Origin: Chryseobacterium sp. c4a
Lineage (GTDB): Bacteria; Bacteroidota; Bacteroidia; Flavobacteriales; Weeksellaceae
NCBI RefSeq assembly: GCF_009900745.1
Contig: NZ_WXVU01000018.1
Span: 60,531-124,530, forward strand
DNA length: 64,000 nt
Direction of reading: 5' to 3'
The notes below the pieces were generated by a model. The model worked only from the letters and a program-made list of their open reading frames with translations, had not been told where the DNA came from and ran no database searches. Positions 31,933 through 40,796 of this stretch are shown here, piece by piece. A program made the position numbers and the translations under genes. Each line of letters opens with the position of its first letter. Position 1 is the stretch's first letter.

Positions 31933-32352
31933 ATGAAAAAATTTTTCAGTTTAATGATCTTATGTATCAGCGTTTTCACCTTTGCACAGGGAAAGGTACC
32001 TTTTACCGGACATAGAAGTTTTGATATTCTGAAAGGATATAGCGGAACAGGTACTCCTCAATATTATTTAGATGTGAAGAAAACAGGAGATGTGTATTTC
32101 GGATATGTTCAGGTTAATCAGGCCAACGGGAAAGAAACCAAAGAGGAAATCAATGCTGGTAAATATGCTCCCAATAAAGTAATGAAAGTGGTATTCAAAA
32201 AGTATAAAGAGACTTTTTTTGTGAAATTTGGTAAAGATAAGATCTACCTTACTGATGAAAAGGGGAATATTCAGAATCTTGAAGGCTGTTGTTCTGCCAA
32301 GGATAGTATTGATAAAGATACTTGTAATTGTGAAAGTGAATTGTATCAATAA
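31933..32352 (+). CDS. Secreted protein of unknown function, 139 aa
   Basis: Signal peptide MKKFFSLMILCISVFTFAQ followed by a small, Lys-rich, strand-rich domain (VPFTGHRSFDILKGYSGTGT, YYLDVKKTGDVYFGYVQVNQ, KVMKVVFKKYKETFFVKFGK, IYLTDEKGNIQNLEG). The C-terminus holds four Cys in CCSAKDSIDKDTCNC. No family recognised. It is flanked on both sides by almost identical terminators, so it is transcribed alone. Confidence 0.85.
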   Translation: MKKFFSLMILCISVFTFAQGKVPFTGHRSFDILKGYSGTGTPQYYLDVKKTGDVYFGYVQVNQANGKETKEEINAGKYAPNKVMKVVFKKYKETFFVKFGKDKIYLTDEKGNIQNLEGCCSAKDSIDKDTCNCESELYQ

Positions 32353-32363
32353 GCATAATAGAG

Positions 32364-32391
32364 AACCACTCCTTTTGGGGTGGCTTTTTGT
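32364..32391 (+). terminator. Terminator of the 31933 gene
   Basis: Stem ACCACTCC / GGGGTGGC-type with one G-T pair, loop TTTT, then TTTTTG. Almost the same as the glp operon terminator about 650 nt upstream. Confidence 0.8.
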
Positions 32392-32589
32392 TTGTTGTCA
32401 GGAAAAACATCCCGCCAAAAATTAAAAAAATTCTTGACACCCGGAATAGTTACACTCATCGTCAGCTATGCAAGGAAGGGACGTTTGAAATTATGGAATT
32501 TGTCAGGAATAAAAAATCCCGGAATTTCGCGATGAATGGTTTGTATAAATATCTTTAATTTTGAAGAATCAACTTATGTACACCACAGT

Positions 32590-33561
32590 ATGAAAATCCT
32601 AAAGATTTTATGGGTTTTCCTTTTCATTGCTTCATGCAGCAAGCAAGAGGATCATCCTTACACATTTTATTATTGGAAAACCAACCTGAAACTTGACCAT
32701 GAGGAAAAGAAAACTTTAGATCATGCAACGGTTCCTTTTTTATACACAAGATTTTTTGATGTAGATAAAGTAGGCGGAAAATTCCAGTCTGTTGCCGTTA
32801 TTACAAAAGATCAAAATTTTGAAACCAATAAGCAGATCGTTCCTACCGTTTTTATCACGAATCCAACTTTACTTGGGATCACTCAGGAAGAAATCAAATT
32901 TCTGGCAGAGAGTATTCATCATTTGGTTCAAAAGAAAGCAGAAGAAGATCACCTAAAGATCAATAATGAAATTCAGATTGACTGTGACTGGACTGCCGGT
33001 ACACGGGATGATTATTTTAAATTTTTAAAGGAGCTCAAAAAAATTTCAGGAAAAAACATTACTTGTACTTTACGCCTTCATCAGGTTAAAGATAAAAAAC
33101 AGACAGGAATTCCTCCAGTGGAAAAAGTATATCTTATGTGCTACTCTACTTCTTCCCCATTAGAAAAATCTGACAAGAATTCTATTTTGGATGTAAACAT
33201 TCTCAAAAGCTATCTTTCAAAAATGGAAGACTACCCCATCAAAAATATTGATGTAGCCTTGCCTATTTATTCATGGGGAATTATCACGAATCATCTCGGC
33301 AAACATAAACTGATTAACGCCCTCTCTAAAAAGGATCTTGACAATACCAACTTTATAAAGATCTCTGATCATGAAGCGATAGTTCTAAAAGATGACTTTT
33401 ATTTCGGGCATTTTCTCAATAGGAACTTTAGCATAAAGGTAGAAGAAATCTCGAAGGAGCAGCTGGAAGAGGTAATTGATTTCCTTCAGAAAAAAATACC
33501 CCATTTTAATATTATTTATTATCAATTAGATAGTAAATTTGTGTTAGATCGAACATTTTAA
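32590..33561 (+). CDS. Lipoprotein of unknown function, 323 aa
   Basis: From ATG 32590 the protein begins MKILKILWVFLFIASCSKQE with lipobox IASC (Cys16). The body alternates strands and helices in a way that suggests a TIM-barrel-like fold: IVPTVFITNPTL, NEIQIDCDWTAGTRDDYFKF, KISGKNITCTLRLHQ, VEKVYLMCYSTSSP, IKNIDVALPIYSWG and FNIIYYQLDSKF. I cannot name the family or a catalytic residue. The following large secreted protein (33675) lies 113 nt downstream on the same strand, so the two may be co-transcribed. Confidence 0.85.
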   Translation: MKILKILWVFLFIASCSKQEDHPYTFYYWKTNLKLDHEEKKTLDHATVPFLYTRFFDVDKVGGKFQSVAVITKDQNFETNKQIVPTVFITNPTLLGITQEEIKFLAESIHHLVQKKAEEDHLKINNEIQIDCDWTAGTRDDYFKFLKELKKISGKNITCTLRLHQVKDKKQTGIPPVEKVYLMCYSTSSPLEKSDKNSILDVNILKSYLSKMEDYPIKNIDVALPIYSWGIITNHLGKHKLINALSKKDLDNTNFIKISDHEAIVLKDDFYFGHFLNRNFSIKVEEISKEQLEEVIDFLQKKIPHFNIIYYQLDSKFVLDRTF

Positions 33562-33674
33562 ATCTTCTATAGATTAAGACAGAAAATAAAGACTTACAGT
33601 CTATATTATTCTCTGCCAGCACCATGATTACAAAAACAACTATATAAAAAACTAAAAAAAACACTACAAACCCT

Positions 33675-36413
33675 ATGAAAAAGTATATTCTTTCACTTGC
33701 GGTTGTATCTCTTTTCTACACCAAATCTGACGCTTGCGCATGGTCGGATCCGGATTATGAATACTTCAATCTTTTTACGCAGAGCATCATTAAGGATAAG
33801 TCCTATCTTCCTTTTCTTCATACTTATTCAACAAGATTCTATGGGAATTACAATCCATCATTGATTCCTGATGATAATATTGAAACCTGGAAAAAATATT
33901 TTAACAATCAGCTTAATTATGCCGAGACTCAAAACCTGGTCTATAAATTAAGTATGAATGATCTTAATGCTCTTAAAAATGGAACTCCCTCTAACCCACT
34001 TTTACAAAAACTGGGAACTGGATTTTACCAGAAGTATAAGGAAGGAATTGATTATTTAATTGAGGCTAAATACCTGGAGCCTTATATGAGCATCAATTAT
34101 ATTGAAAGTGAAAATTCATTTTATTATGACAGAAATGAAAACAGAAAGAATGCTACTGCTCTTGATTATAATAAGACTATAGCAGCTCTGACTTCTTTAT
34201 ATAATGCAGCCAAAAATCCTGAGATAAAACAACGTTACGGATATCAGCTCGTTCGTTTAAATCACTATACCAGAAATTATGATTCTGCACTACAGGCTTT
34301 CAAAAGTTATATTGAACCTATTAAATTAAAGGGAGCAGTATATTATATGGCTTTGGATCAATTGGCAGGAGCACAAAGAGGGCTGGAAATGAATAGTGAT
34401 GCTAACTGGAATTTTTTCCAGGTATTTATGAACAGTAAAGACCGTAAGGAATCTTCTTTTGTTTCAATGAAACTTTCAGATACGGCTTCGTTCAGTAATA
34501 TCATGAAAAGAGCTAATACGAATGAGGAAAAGAATATGGCTTATTTTCTTTTAGGATATGAAGATTTTAATAATCCGATTCCTATTATGGAAAAGATGTT
34601 TGACATTAACCCTGATTCTGAAATCTTAAAAGTGATGGCTGTAAGAAGTATCAATGAGCTGGAAAGAAGTTATCTTCCCATCTATTATTATACTTCCGAT
34701 GCCTATGGTAGAGTGTCTGTCTACAGAGGAAATACTGAAAACCATACTTCAAAAGATACCAATACCGATAAGCCGGCAACAGAAGTAAAAGAGGTAAAGG
34801 AAGAAAAAATATCTTTCTGGCAAAAGATCGTAAGATTCTTTAAAAATCTTTTCGGAGGTTCAAAGTCTGATGCATCGGGTGATGGAAAGAAGGCAGATCA
34901 AAGTGATGATGAGTTACTGAACAACCCAAATAGAATTCCTTTTTACACTACCGGATACAGTGGCTATGATGACAACACTAAAGATTATCTTGATGACCTT
35001 GAAAAGTTCACTTCAAAGGCAAAAGAAAAATCAAAAGATGAGTATTGGCAGATTGCAGATGCTTATCTTAAATTTTTAAAGAAAGATTATAAAGAAAGTA
35101 CGGAAATACTGAACGATATCAAAACAAGCAATCCTGAATATCTGGAAGAAATTAAAAGGATGAAAGTTCTGAATGATATTGTTTCTCAGCCTAAGGTAGA
35201 TGCTGCTTTTGAAGATCATCTGATGAAAGACTATGCTGAGTATTTTGTAGAAAAAGAAGTGAAAAAAGACACTGCCAATATCAATAGTGATTACGATTAT
35301 TATGGAAGCGCACCTTCTACTGCTGACTTCTTAAAAGACGTGATGGCTAACCGTTACTTCCTCCAAGGAGAAGACGGAAAATCGTTCCTGATGAATAATA
35401 AACTTTCCGATCTTCAGTACAACCCGAATTCCAGTCTGGTAAAAAGTGTTGAAGCGTTTTATAGAAAACCAAACAAGACTCAGTTTGAACAGCAGATCAT
35501 CGCCAAAAATATGGATAGTGTAGGAAACATTGATGCATTCTTCAATACAATCTATGGTGACCGGGCAATGAGACTCGCCGATTTTGAAAAAGCGAAGTCT
35601 TACTATGAAAAGGCTCAGAAATTTGGCGGAATTCCAAGAGAAAATTATGACTGGAGTGAAAAAAGCGGCCAAACCATCACCCAAAAACAATATGCTTCTT
35701 CTGAATATAATGGCTTTAATAATATTTCAAATCTGGTTTTCGGACACAACGTTTGGGAAAGTTACCAAAGTCCGGATACTGAATCTATGAAGTCTGAAGG
35801 ATATACTGATTTTCCTTTCATTAAGGACAATATGAATAAACTTGAATTGACCGACGCTCTTATTCAGCTTAAAAAAATAGGAAATGGTAAAGATGAAAAA
35901 GCCGTAAAAGCGAATCAGCTTATCGGGAATCTTCTATACAACACTTCTATTCTGGGATATTATCGTCAGCTGTTTGTGATGGATATTGACAATAGTAATG
36001 GTGGAAAATATTACTTCTGGAATAATGATAAAGGAAATCCTTACAAGTATTATTATAAAAACTTCCTTGACACCTCTTATATCGAACCGGATAACTTTGA
36101 TCTGGCAATCAACTATTACCAAAAAGCCCTTGCGCTTTCCAACAACAAAGAACAAAAGGCAAGAATCCTTTTCCAGATGGCAAGTGCCGAGCAGGGTAAA
36201 TATTATCAGTATGAAGCCAAAGCTCCGAAAGATTTTGATTATTCTGATCCGAAATGGTCTGAAAAAGAAGATAACCGCCAGAAGCAAATGGACAATCTGA
36301 AGAATGAAAAGTACAGAACTTATTTTGCTCAGCTGAAGGCACAGTATTCAGATGCTGAAACAACGAAAAGTCTGATGGGAAGCTGCAGTTATTTCAGCTA
36401 TTTCATGCGATAA
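33675..36413 (+). CDS. Large secreted repeat protein, 912 aa, unknown
   Basis: Signal peptide about residues 1-20 (MKKYILSLAVVSLFYTKSDA). The body is helical with TPR-like spacing in places (YGYQLVRLNHYTRNYDSALQ, ADAYLKFLKKDYKESTEILN, GDRAMRLADFEKAKSYYEKA, FDLAINYYQKALALSNNKEQ, KARILFQMASAEQGKYYQYE). Around residue 375-405 there is an amphipathic, basic segment (SFWQKIVRFFKNLFGGSK) and a Ser/Asp/Lys linker. No enzyme motif seen and no sorting domain at the C-terminus. Neighbouring lipoprotein 32590-33561 may be its partner. Function unknown. Confidence 0.88.
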   Translation: MKKYILSLAVVSLFYTKSDACAWSDPDYEYFNLFTQSIIKDKSYLPFLHTYSTRFYGNYNPSLIPDDNIETWKKYFNNQLNYAETQNLVYKLSMNDLNALKNGTPSNPLLQKLGTGFYQKYKEGIDYLIEAKYLEPYMSINYIESENSFYYDRNENRKNATALDYNKTIAALTSLYNAAKNPEIKQRYGYQLVRLNHYTRNYDSALQAFKSYIEPIKLKGAVYYMALDQLAGAQRGLEMNSDANWNFFQVFMNSKDRKESSFVSMKLSDTASFSNIMKRANTNEEKNMAYFLLGYEDFNNPIPIMEKMFDINPDSEILKVMAVRSINELERSYLPIYYYTSDAYGRVSVYRGNTENHTSKDTNTDKPATEVKEVKEEKISFWQKIVRFFKNLFGGSKSDASGDGKKADQSDDELLNNPNRIPFYTTGYSGYDDNTKDYLDDLEKFTSKAKEKSKDEYWQIADAYLKFLKKDYKESTEILNDIKTSNPEYLEEIKRMKVLNDIVSQPKVDAAFEDHLMKDYAEYFVEKEVKKDTANINSDYDYYGSAPSTADFLKDVMANRYFLQGEDGKSFLMNNKLSDLQYNPNSSLVKSVEAFYRKPNKTQFEQQIIAKNMDSVGNIDAFFNTIYGDRAMRLADFEKAKSYYEKAQKFGGIPRENYDWSEKSGQTITQKQYASSEYNGFNNISNLVFGHNVWESYQSPDTESMKSEGYTDFPFIKDNMNKLELTDALIQLKKIGNGKDEKAVKANQLIGNLLYNTSILGYYRQLFVMDIDNSNGGKYYFWNNDKGNPYKYYYKNFLDTSYIEPDNFDLAINYYQKALALSNNKEQKARILFQMASAEQGKYYQYEAKAPKDFDYSDPKWSEKEDNRQKQMDNLKNEKYRTYFAQLKAQYSDAETTKSLMGSCSYFSYFMR

Positions 36414-36445
36414 CAAATACGAAAAGAAAGTTATTAACTTCAAAT

Positions 36446-36477
36446 AAAAAAAGGAATCATTTTGATTCCTTTTTTTG
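36446..36477. terminator. Bidirectional terminator
   Basis: Stem AAAAAAGGAATCA / TGATTCCTTTTTT, loop about 4 nt, with A- and T-tracts on either side. It overlaps the stop codon (36457) of the convergent membrane-protein gene. Confidence 0.85.
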
Positions 36478-36960
36478 TTGTTCCTGTCTTTGCAGCCATT
36501 CTTCATGTTTTCTTTTAAAGAATTCATGTTTATAATCCTGATTCCTTTGTGCGGCATCTATGGAATGAGAAGTATGAATATCCGTATCCTTTTTGGCAAA
36601 CTGAGCTAGGTTCTCGTAGTAATGATGAAGCTGATCCAATTCTGGTTCTGTAAGGTCTTCAATATCTACTATTCTATTACTCGCTTTTTCATGAGCGGCA
36701 ATGATTTCGTTTAACTTGATCTGTATGGCTTTTGAATCTTTGTTCTGGGCTTTTTGAATAAGAAAAACCATCAGAAAGGTGATGATAGTAGTTCCAGTAT
36801 TAATAACCAGCTGCCAAGTTTCTGAATAATCAAAAAAAGGCCCCGTAACTGCCCAGGCTAAAACCACAAATGTTGCTCCAATAAAAGCATATTGACTTCC
36901 TGTAAATTTTACAGCCCAGTTTGAAAATTTTTCAAAAAGATTCTTATTCTTATGATCCAT
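36457..36960 (-). CDS. Low-affinity iron permease family membrane protein
   Basis: 167-aa protein matching the low-affinity iron permease family (PF04120) by its pattern: FSNWAVKFTGSQYAFIGATF, VVLAWAVTGPFFDYSETWQL, VINTGTTIITFLMVFLIQKA, QNKDSKAIQIKLNEII. Two membrane helices, then a charged tail (KHEEWLQRQEQQKKESK). The family name comes from fungal Fet4; bacterial members are small and their iron role is not shown. It lies next to a TonB-dependent receptor but ends at its own terminator. Confidence 0.85.
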   Translation of the reverse strand: MDHKNKNLFEKFSNWAVKFTGSQYAFIGATFVVLAWAVTGPFFDYSETWQLVINTGTTIITFLMVFLIQKAQNKDSKAIQIKLNEIIAAHEKASNRIVDIEDLTEPELDQLHHYYENLAQFAKKDTDIHTSHSIDAAQRNQDYKHEFFKRKHEEWLQRQEQQKKESK

Positions 36961-37052
36961 AGTTCAGATTATTTTAGAATAAATGTATAAAATTAACTTG
37001 AACAATTGATGAGAATAGGTATTTCAAAATGGAGTTTTGAAAATATAGAACT

Positions 37053-37087
37053 AAAAAAGCTCTACCAATATTTGATAGAGCTTTTTT
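37053..37087 (-). terminator. Terminator downstream of the TonB receptor gene
   Basis: 12-bp stem AAAAAAGCTCTA / TAGAGCTTTTTT with an 11-nt loop, T-rich after the stem on the minus strand. About 110 nt after the stop at 37198. Confidence 0.8.
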
Positions 37088-37197
37088 AATTTTATTGATT
37101 CTTTAAGAAGAAGCAGGAAAGCTGTTCCCAGCAACAATACCTTTTCATCGTCCAACTTCCCTTCTTCTTTTAGTTTATTAATCTAAATTAAATGGGT

Positions 37198-39207
37198 TTA
37201 GAAGAAATAATTCGCTCCGAATTGATATCTGATTCCATCGATTCTGAAACCAAAGTTATTAGCAGGATCAGATACATCGTTACGGATATTTTTATCTAAA
37301 AGATTGTATACTCCTAACGTGAAACGAACATGCTTGTTCAGCCTATATACAGTTCCCAAATCCCATAAGAAATAAGATGGAATTGGATACTCCTGTGCTT
37401 TACCTCTGCTCACTCCCGGCTGGCTTTCACTTCTATAGTTTCCTCTTGACCAGAATTCGAAACTGTCATTCGCTTTCCAAGAAAGATTTACATTGGCCAT
37501 GTGCTTAGGTATTCTTGCATAAGGTTTATTGTAAAGGGCAGGAATTTCCTCAGATTTGATCTTGGTATCCGTATACGTATAGTTTGCTTTTAAAACAATT
37601 GCTTTTGTCACGTTTATCCCAAGGTTAGCTTCAAGTCCCATACTATTTGCTTTCCCTAAATTTTCTCTTGTTGAGATGAAATCATAAACATGGTTGTATA
37701 AAGCTTCAAATTGTTTACATTCTTCGCTGTTATTACATTTTCTAACTTCAACCAGTTTGTTTTTAAAGTCGGTATTGAATCCTGTAACACTCACGTTAAT
37801 TACTTTCTTATTATCCTCAAACATTACCGTCAATTCCTGGTTAAAGCTTTTCTCCGGTTTAAGATCTTTGTTTCCGATGATTACTCCATCCTGAGTTCCA
37901 CCGCCGGTTACCTGTCCCCATCCTGGATTTACTGCTCTTAATCCCGGAGCTTTGTATCCCCAAGAAGCACCTCCTTTAAAGGTAAAGTTATCCGTAGCAC
38001 TCCATACCAAGTAACCTCTTGGAGTAAAGTTAGAGCCATAGTTTTCGTCATTATCCAAACGCGCTCCTGTAACCAGGTGAAGTCTGTTGACCAGCTTCCA
38101 GTTTCCTTCTGCAAAAGCAGACCAGTTCCAACGTGTCAATTGAGTAACAACCTCCCCGTTCTCTGATTTCATTTTATTTCCTAAGTCATTCAATCTTTCA
38201 TATCTGTATTCTCCCCCAAAGCTGATGACATGATCTTTAATACTGAAATTATTAAGACTGTACGCAGCAAATGTCTCATACCTCATATCCCTGTTGGGGT
38301 TGTTGGTATTGTCATATTGGATATAAGAGTTTGTATGAAAGTTTGAGTAATCTCCTTTGTGGCTTAATGCCAATACATTTCTTTCGTAGTTATTACGTGA
38401 ACTTTTTGCATTAGGAGCTAATGAATATCCCGCATTTTGGTTTCTTTCCTGGCGGTTATAATCATAACTCAGTTTAAATGTATTCTTGGCATTGGGAGTA
38501 AGACTGAATTCTGTACCAAAAGCTTTGATGACTCTTTCGGTAAATCCGCCTACAAATTTATCTTCGTTTCTGTCTGAATAGCTTCCGGTAACTTTCATCT
38601 GAAGAAGGTTTTTCACTAAAGAACCTGAAGCATACCCATCAATCTGGTAGGTATTTCCGGATTCCTTATGTACCTGCTGTATCAGACTTGTTCCTACAGA
38701 TCCTCTCCAACCGCCAGTCAATTTCTTAGTGATGATATTGATTACTCCTCCCATAGCATCAGAACCATATAGAGAAGACATTGGGCCTTTTACCACTTCT
38801 ATTCTTTCAATGGTTTCCAATGGAGGCATCCATCCTTGTTCGATCCCCGGGCCGTCAGAATTGGGTCTTGTCTCTCTTGTATTGATCCTTTTCCCATCAA
38901 TTAAAACTAATGTCTGACCAGATTCAGCACCTCTTATTGAAAAATCACTTGTACTTCCTCCTCCTGTAACGAAAACTCCCGGAACATCCTGTAATGCATC
39001 CGTAATATCTCTATAAGCTCTTTTTTTAAGGTCTGCCTGAGAAATTACAGAAATCGTAGCCGGTGTATCTTTGATCTTTTGAGCATATCCGGATCCTGTT
39101 ATGACTACTTCATTAATATGGTTACTTTTTAACGTGTCCTTCGTTTTCTGACCGCTCATGAAAGCCGTTCCTAAAACAAGTAAGGAAAAAGATACTGTTC
39201 TAAACAT
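37198..39207 (-). CDS. TonB-dependent receptor, FepA/CirA-like
   Basis: Outer-membrane active transporter, 669 aa from MFRTVSFSLLVLGTAFMSGQ (ATG 39207). The 23-codon-longer start is rejected because a -7 box (39222-39229) lies in it. N-terminal plug: INEVVITGSGYAQKIKDTPA, ITDALQDVPGVFVTGGGSTS, FSIRGAESGQTLVLIDGKRI, MSSLYGSDAMGGVINIITKK. The barrel includes KDLKPEKSFNQELTVMFEDN and ends in IRYQFGANYFF with terminal Phe. Sequence style resembles ferric-catecholate receptors, but the ligand cannot be told. No N-terminal carboxypeptidase-like domain, so not SusC-type. Confidence 0.93.
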   Translation of the reverse strand: MFRTVSFSLLVLGTAFMSGQKTKDTLKSNHINEVVITGSGYAQKIKDTPATISVISQADLKKRAYRDITDALQDVPGVFVTGGGSTSDFSIRGAESGQTLVLIDGKRINTRETRPNSDGPGIEQGWMPPLETIERIEVVKGPMSSLYGSDAMGGVINIITKKLTGGWRGSVGTSLIQQVHKESGNTYQIDGYASGSLVKNLLQMKVTGSYSDRNEDKFVGGFTERVIKAFGTEFSLTPNAKNTFKLSYDYNRQERNQNAGYSLAPNAKSSRNNYERNVLALSHKGDYSNFHTNSYIQYDNTNNPNRDMRYETFAAYSLNNFSIKDHVISFGGEYRYERLNDLGNKMKSENGEVVTQLTRWNWSAFAEGNWKLVNRLHLVTGARLDNDENYGSNFTPRGYLVWSATDNFTFKGGASWGYKAPGLRAVNPGWGQVTGGGTQDGVIIGNKDLKPEKSFNQELTVMFEDNKKVINVSVTGFNTDFKNKLVEVRKCNNSEECKQFEALYNHVYDFISTRENLGKANSMGLEANLGINVTKAIVLKANYTYTDTKIKSEEIPALYNKPYARIPKHMANVNLSWKANDSFEFWSRGNYRSESQPGVSRGKAQEYPIPSYFLWDLGTVYRLNKHVRFTLGVYNLLDKNIRNDVSDPANNFGFRIDGIRYQFGANYFF

Positions 39208-39514
39208 CAATAATTTTTTTGCAAAATTATTATTTTTAATAATTCTAAATAAATAAACCAAGGTGACATATCTCACCCGGCCAGCACCCTCTAATATAAG
39301 ATTACCAATCCCGCTTATATTATACTAAAAACATCCCAACAGATCTATACTGCTGTTAAGAATCCCTCGTCCATACTATTTAATGGTTATTAATTTTTAA
39401 AAAGAAAAAAAAATGTATTTATATCAATCCCAATTTCATTTATCCCCCATCATCATAAAAAAATCCATCCCTACAATAGGGACGGAAAGGATTATGTATT
39501 GTTATTTTATGCTA
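39208..39514. other. Region upstream of the TonB receptor (307 nt)
   Basis: Contains the TAATTTTG -7 box (39222-39229, minus), a small dyad GGTGA-n6-TCACC (39262-39277), an inverted repeat TAATATAAG / CTTATATTA (39292-39300, 39314-39322) and the terminator of the GLPGLI gene (39456-39486). No gene seen. The two dyads are placed where a regulator of the receptor could bind; no Fur-box match is clear. Confidence 0.45.
39456..39486 (-). terminator. Terminator of the second GLPGLI gene
   Basis: 10-bp stem TCCGTCCCTA / TAGGGATGGA (one G-U pair), loop TTG, followed on the minus strand by TTTTTTTT. Twenty-nine nt after the stop at 39515. Confidence 0.9.
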
Positions 39515-40339
39515 CTACAAAGGGTACTTTACGGCTTTATCAATTTCGATAGGATTATTATCCCGAAGCATTACTCTTCTACGTTCATCAGACATCCCTT
39601 TCAATTGATCTAAGCTTTTAATCTGTACTCCTGAAACCCAAAAAGTATTCTCGGGGTTGGTATTGGATTTAAACGATTCTGCAACATCATGTAATGGATC
39701 ATTGTAAAGCTCCAATTGTTTCTTTGCAATAATTTTTTCAGTTACAGGAAGAGGTTTCTTTCCAAGAAAGCTTTCAAGAAAAGATGTTTCGTAGGTTTTA
39801 GGGAATTTCATACTTCTAGCCAGCTTAAAAATAAAATTCTTATTGGTATCTTCTATTTCAAAGATGAGCCCCGGGAGGCCACGGAATTTATAAGGCCCCT
39901 CGCTTAGATTGATGTCTTTGCAAAACCAGGCAACCCATTCTCTGCCGCCAAATCGAGTGGTTGCTTTCTGCAAATGATATTGTCCATCAACTTTCGTATC
40001 ACTTAGCAATTTCCAGTTCATTTTATCAGTGGATTTCAAAGAAAACAAATCATTTATCAGAATCAATGACGTATTTTCAAAAGAACCTTTTTTCCTGATA
40101 ACAGCAGGAAGATCATCATCCCATCTTGATCTTTTTTGGCCACGGACAATATTCAAAGAATCGTTCTGAGCGTAAGAATATGGATAGAATTTGACATCAT
40201 CAGGATTGATATCCAGAATCATATTGGCTTTGGTAAAATCCTGTGCTAATGAATCTTTTTTATATTGTAGCAGATATACAAAGCGATGCGTCTGTGCACT
40301 CAGCAGTAAAGGAAATAATAAGAGTATTAGTTTTTTCAT
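39515..40339 (-). CDS. GLPGLI family secreted protein (second copy)
   Basis: 274 aa. Signal peptide MKKLILLLFPLLLSAQ, then the family cores RFGGREWVAWFCKDINLSEG and GPYKFRGLPGLIFEIEDTN. It shares order and motifs with the protein at 7065-7910 but the remainder is divergent. Function of the family is unknown; members are usually exported and occur in several copies in Flavobacteriia. Single-gene unit with its own terminator. Confidence 0.9.
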   Translation of the reverse strand: MKKLILLLFPLLLSAQTHRFVYLLQYKKDSLAQDFTKANMILDINPDDVKFYPYSYAQNDSLNIVRGQKRSRWDDDLPAVIRKKGSFENTSLILINDLFSLKSTDKMNWKLLSDTKVDGQYHLQKATTRFGGREWVAWFCKDINLSEGPYKFRGLPGLIFEIEDTNKNFIFKLARSMKFPKTYETSFLESFLGKKPLPVTEKIIAKKQLELYNDPLHDVAESFKSNTNPENTFWVSGVQIKSLDQLKGMSDERRRVMLRDNNPIEIDKAVKYPL

Positions 40340-40413
40340 GGTATAGATTTGGCCAAAAATATCAATAATATTTGGATTCGGCTAAATAGGTGGTCATCAT
40401 TTTGAAAATGAAA

Positions 40414-40447
40414 ACAAAAAAAATCCGTCCCTAAAAAGGAACGGATT
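40414..40447 (-). terminator. Terminator of the str operon
   Basis: Stem AATCCGT / ACGGATT with an inner GG/CC pairing and A-rich loop, followed on the minus strand by TTTTTTTTG. It lies 28 nt after the rpsJ stop. Confidence 0.85.
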
Positions 40448-40474
40448 GTATAATCATTGCAAAGTATGCAGTTA

Positions 40475-40780
40475 TCACACTTTAATTTCAACGTCTACAC
40501 CTGAAGGAAGTTCTAATTTCATTAGAGCATCAACAGTTTTAGAAGAAGAAGAGTAGATATCCATTAGTCTCTTGTGAGCTGATAATTGGAACTGCTCTCT
40601 TGCTTTCTTGTTTACGTGCGGAGATCTCAACACTGTGAAGATTCTCTTGTTCGTTGGCAATGGAATTGGACCGTTTACAACAGCACCAGTAGCCTTTACC
40701 GTTTTTACGATTTTCTCAGCAGACTTGTCTACCAAGTTGTAATCGTAAGATTTTAGTTTTATTCTGATTCTTTGTGACAT
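40475..40780 (-). CDS. rpsJ: Ribosomal protein S10
   Basis: uS10/NusE, 101 aa, also a transcription antitermination partner of NusB. IRIKLKSYDYNLVDKSAEKI, GPIPLPTNKRIFTVLRSPHV and LMKLELPSGVDVEIKV. Here it closes the str operon after fusA and is followed by a terminator, 15 kb from rplC. Confidence 0.98.
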   Translation of the reverse strand: MSQRIRIKLKSYDYNLVDKSAEKIVKTVKATGAVVNGPIPLPTNKRIFTVLRSPHVNKKAREQFQLSAHKRLMDIYSSSSKTVDALMKLELPSGVDVEIKV

Positions 40781-40796
40781 TTCTTTAATTTAAAAA

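Noticed and set aside
35331..36363. Minus-strand ORFs within the 912-aa secreted protein gene
   Set aside because: The plus-strand frame is continuous with signal peptide and repeats; antisense frames are shadows.
36457..39207. Operon of PF04120 protein and TonB receptor as an iron-uptake unit
   Set aside because: Both are on the minus strand, but the hairpin at 37053-37087 follows the receptor gene and lies between the two; a common transcript is not supported.
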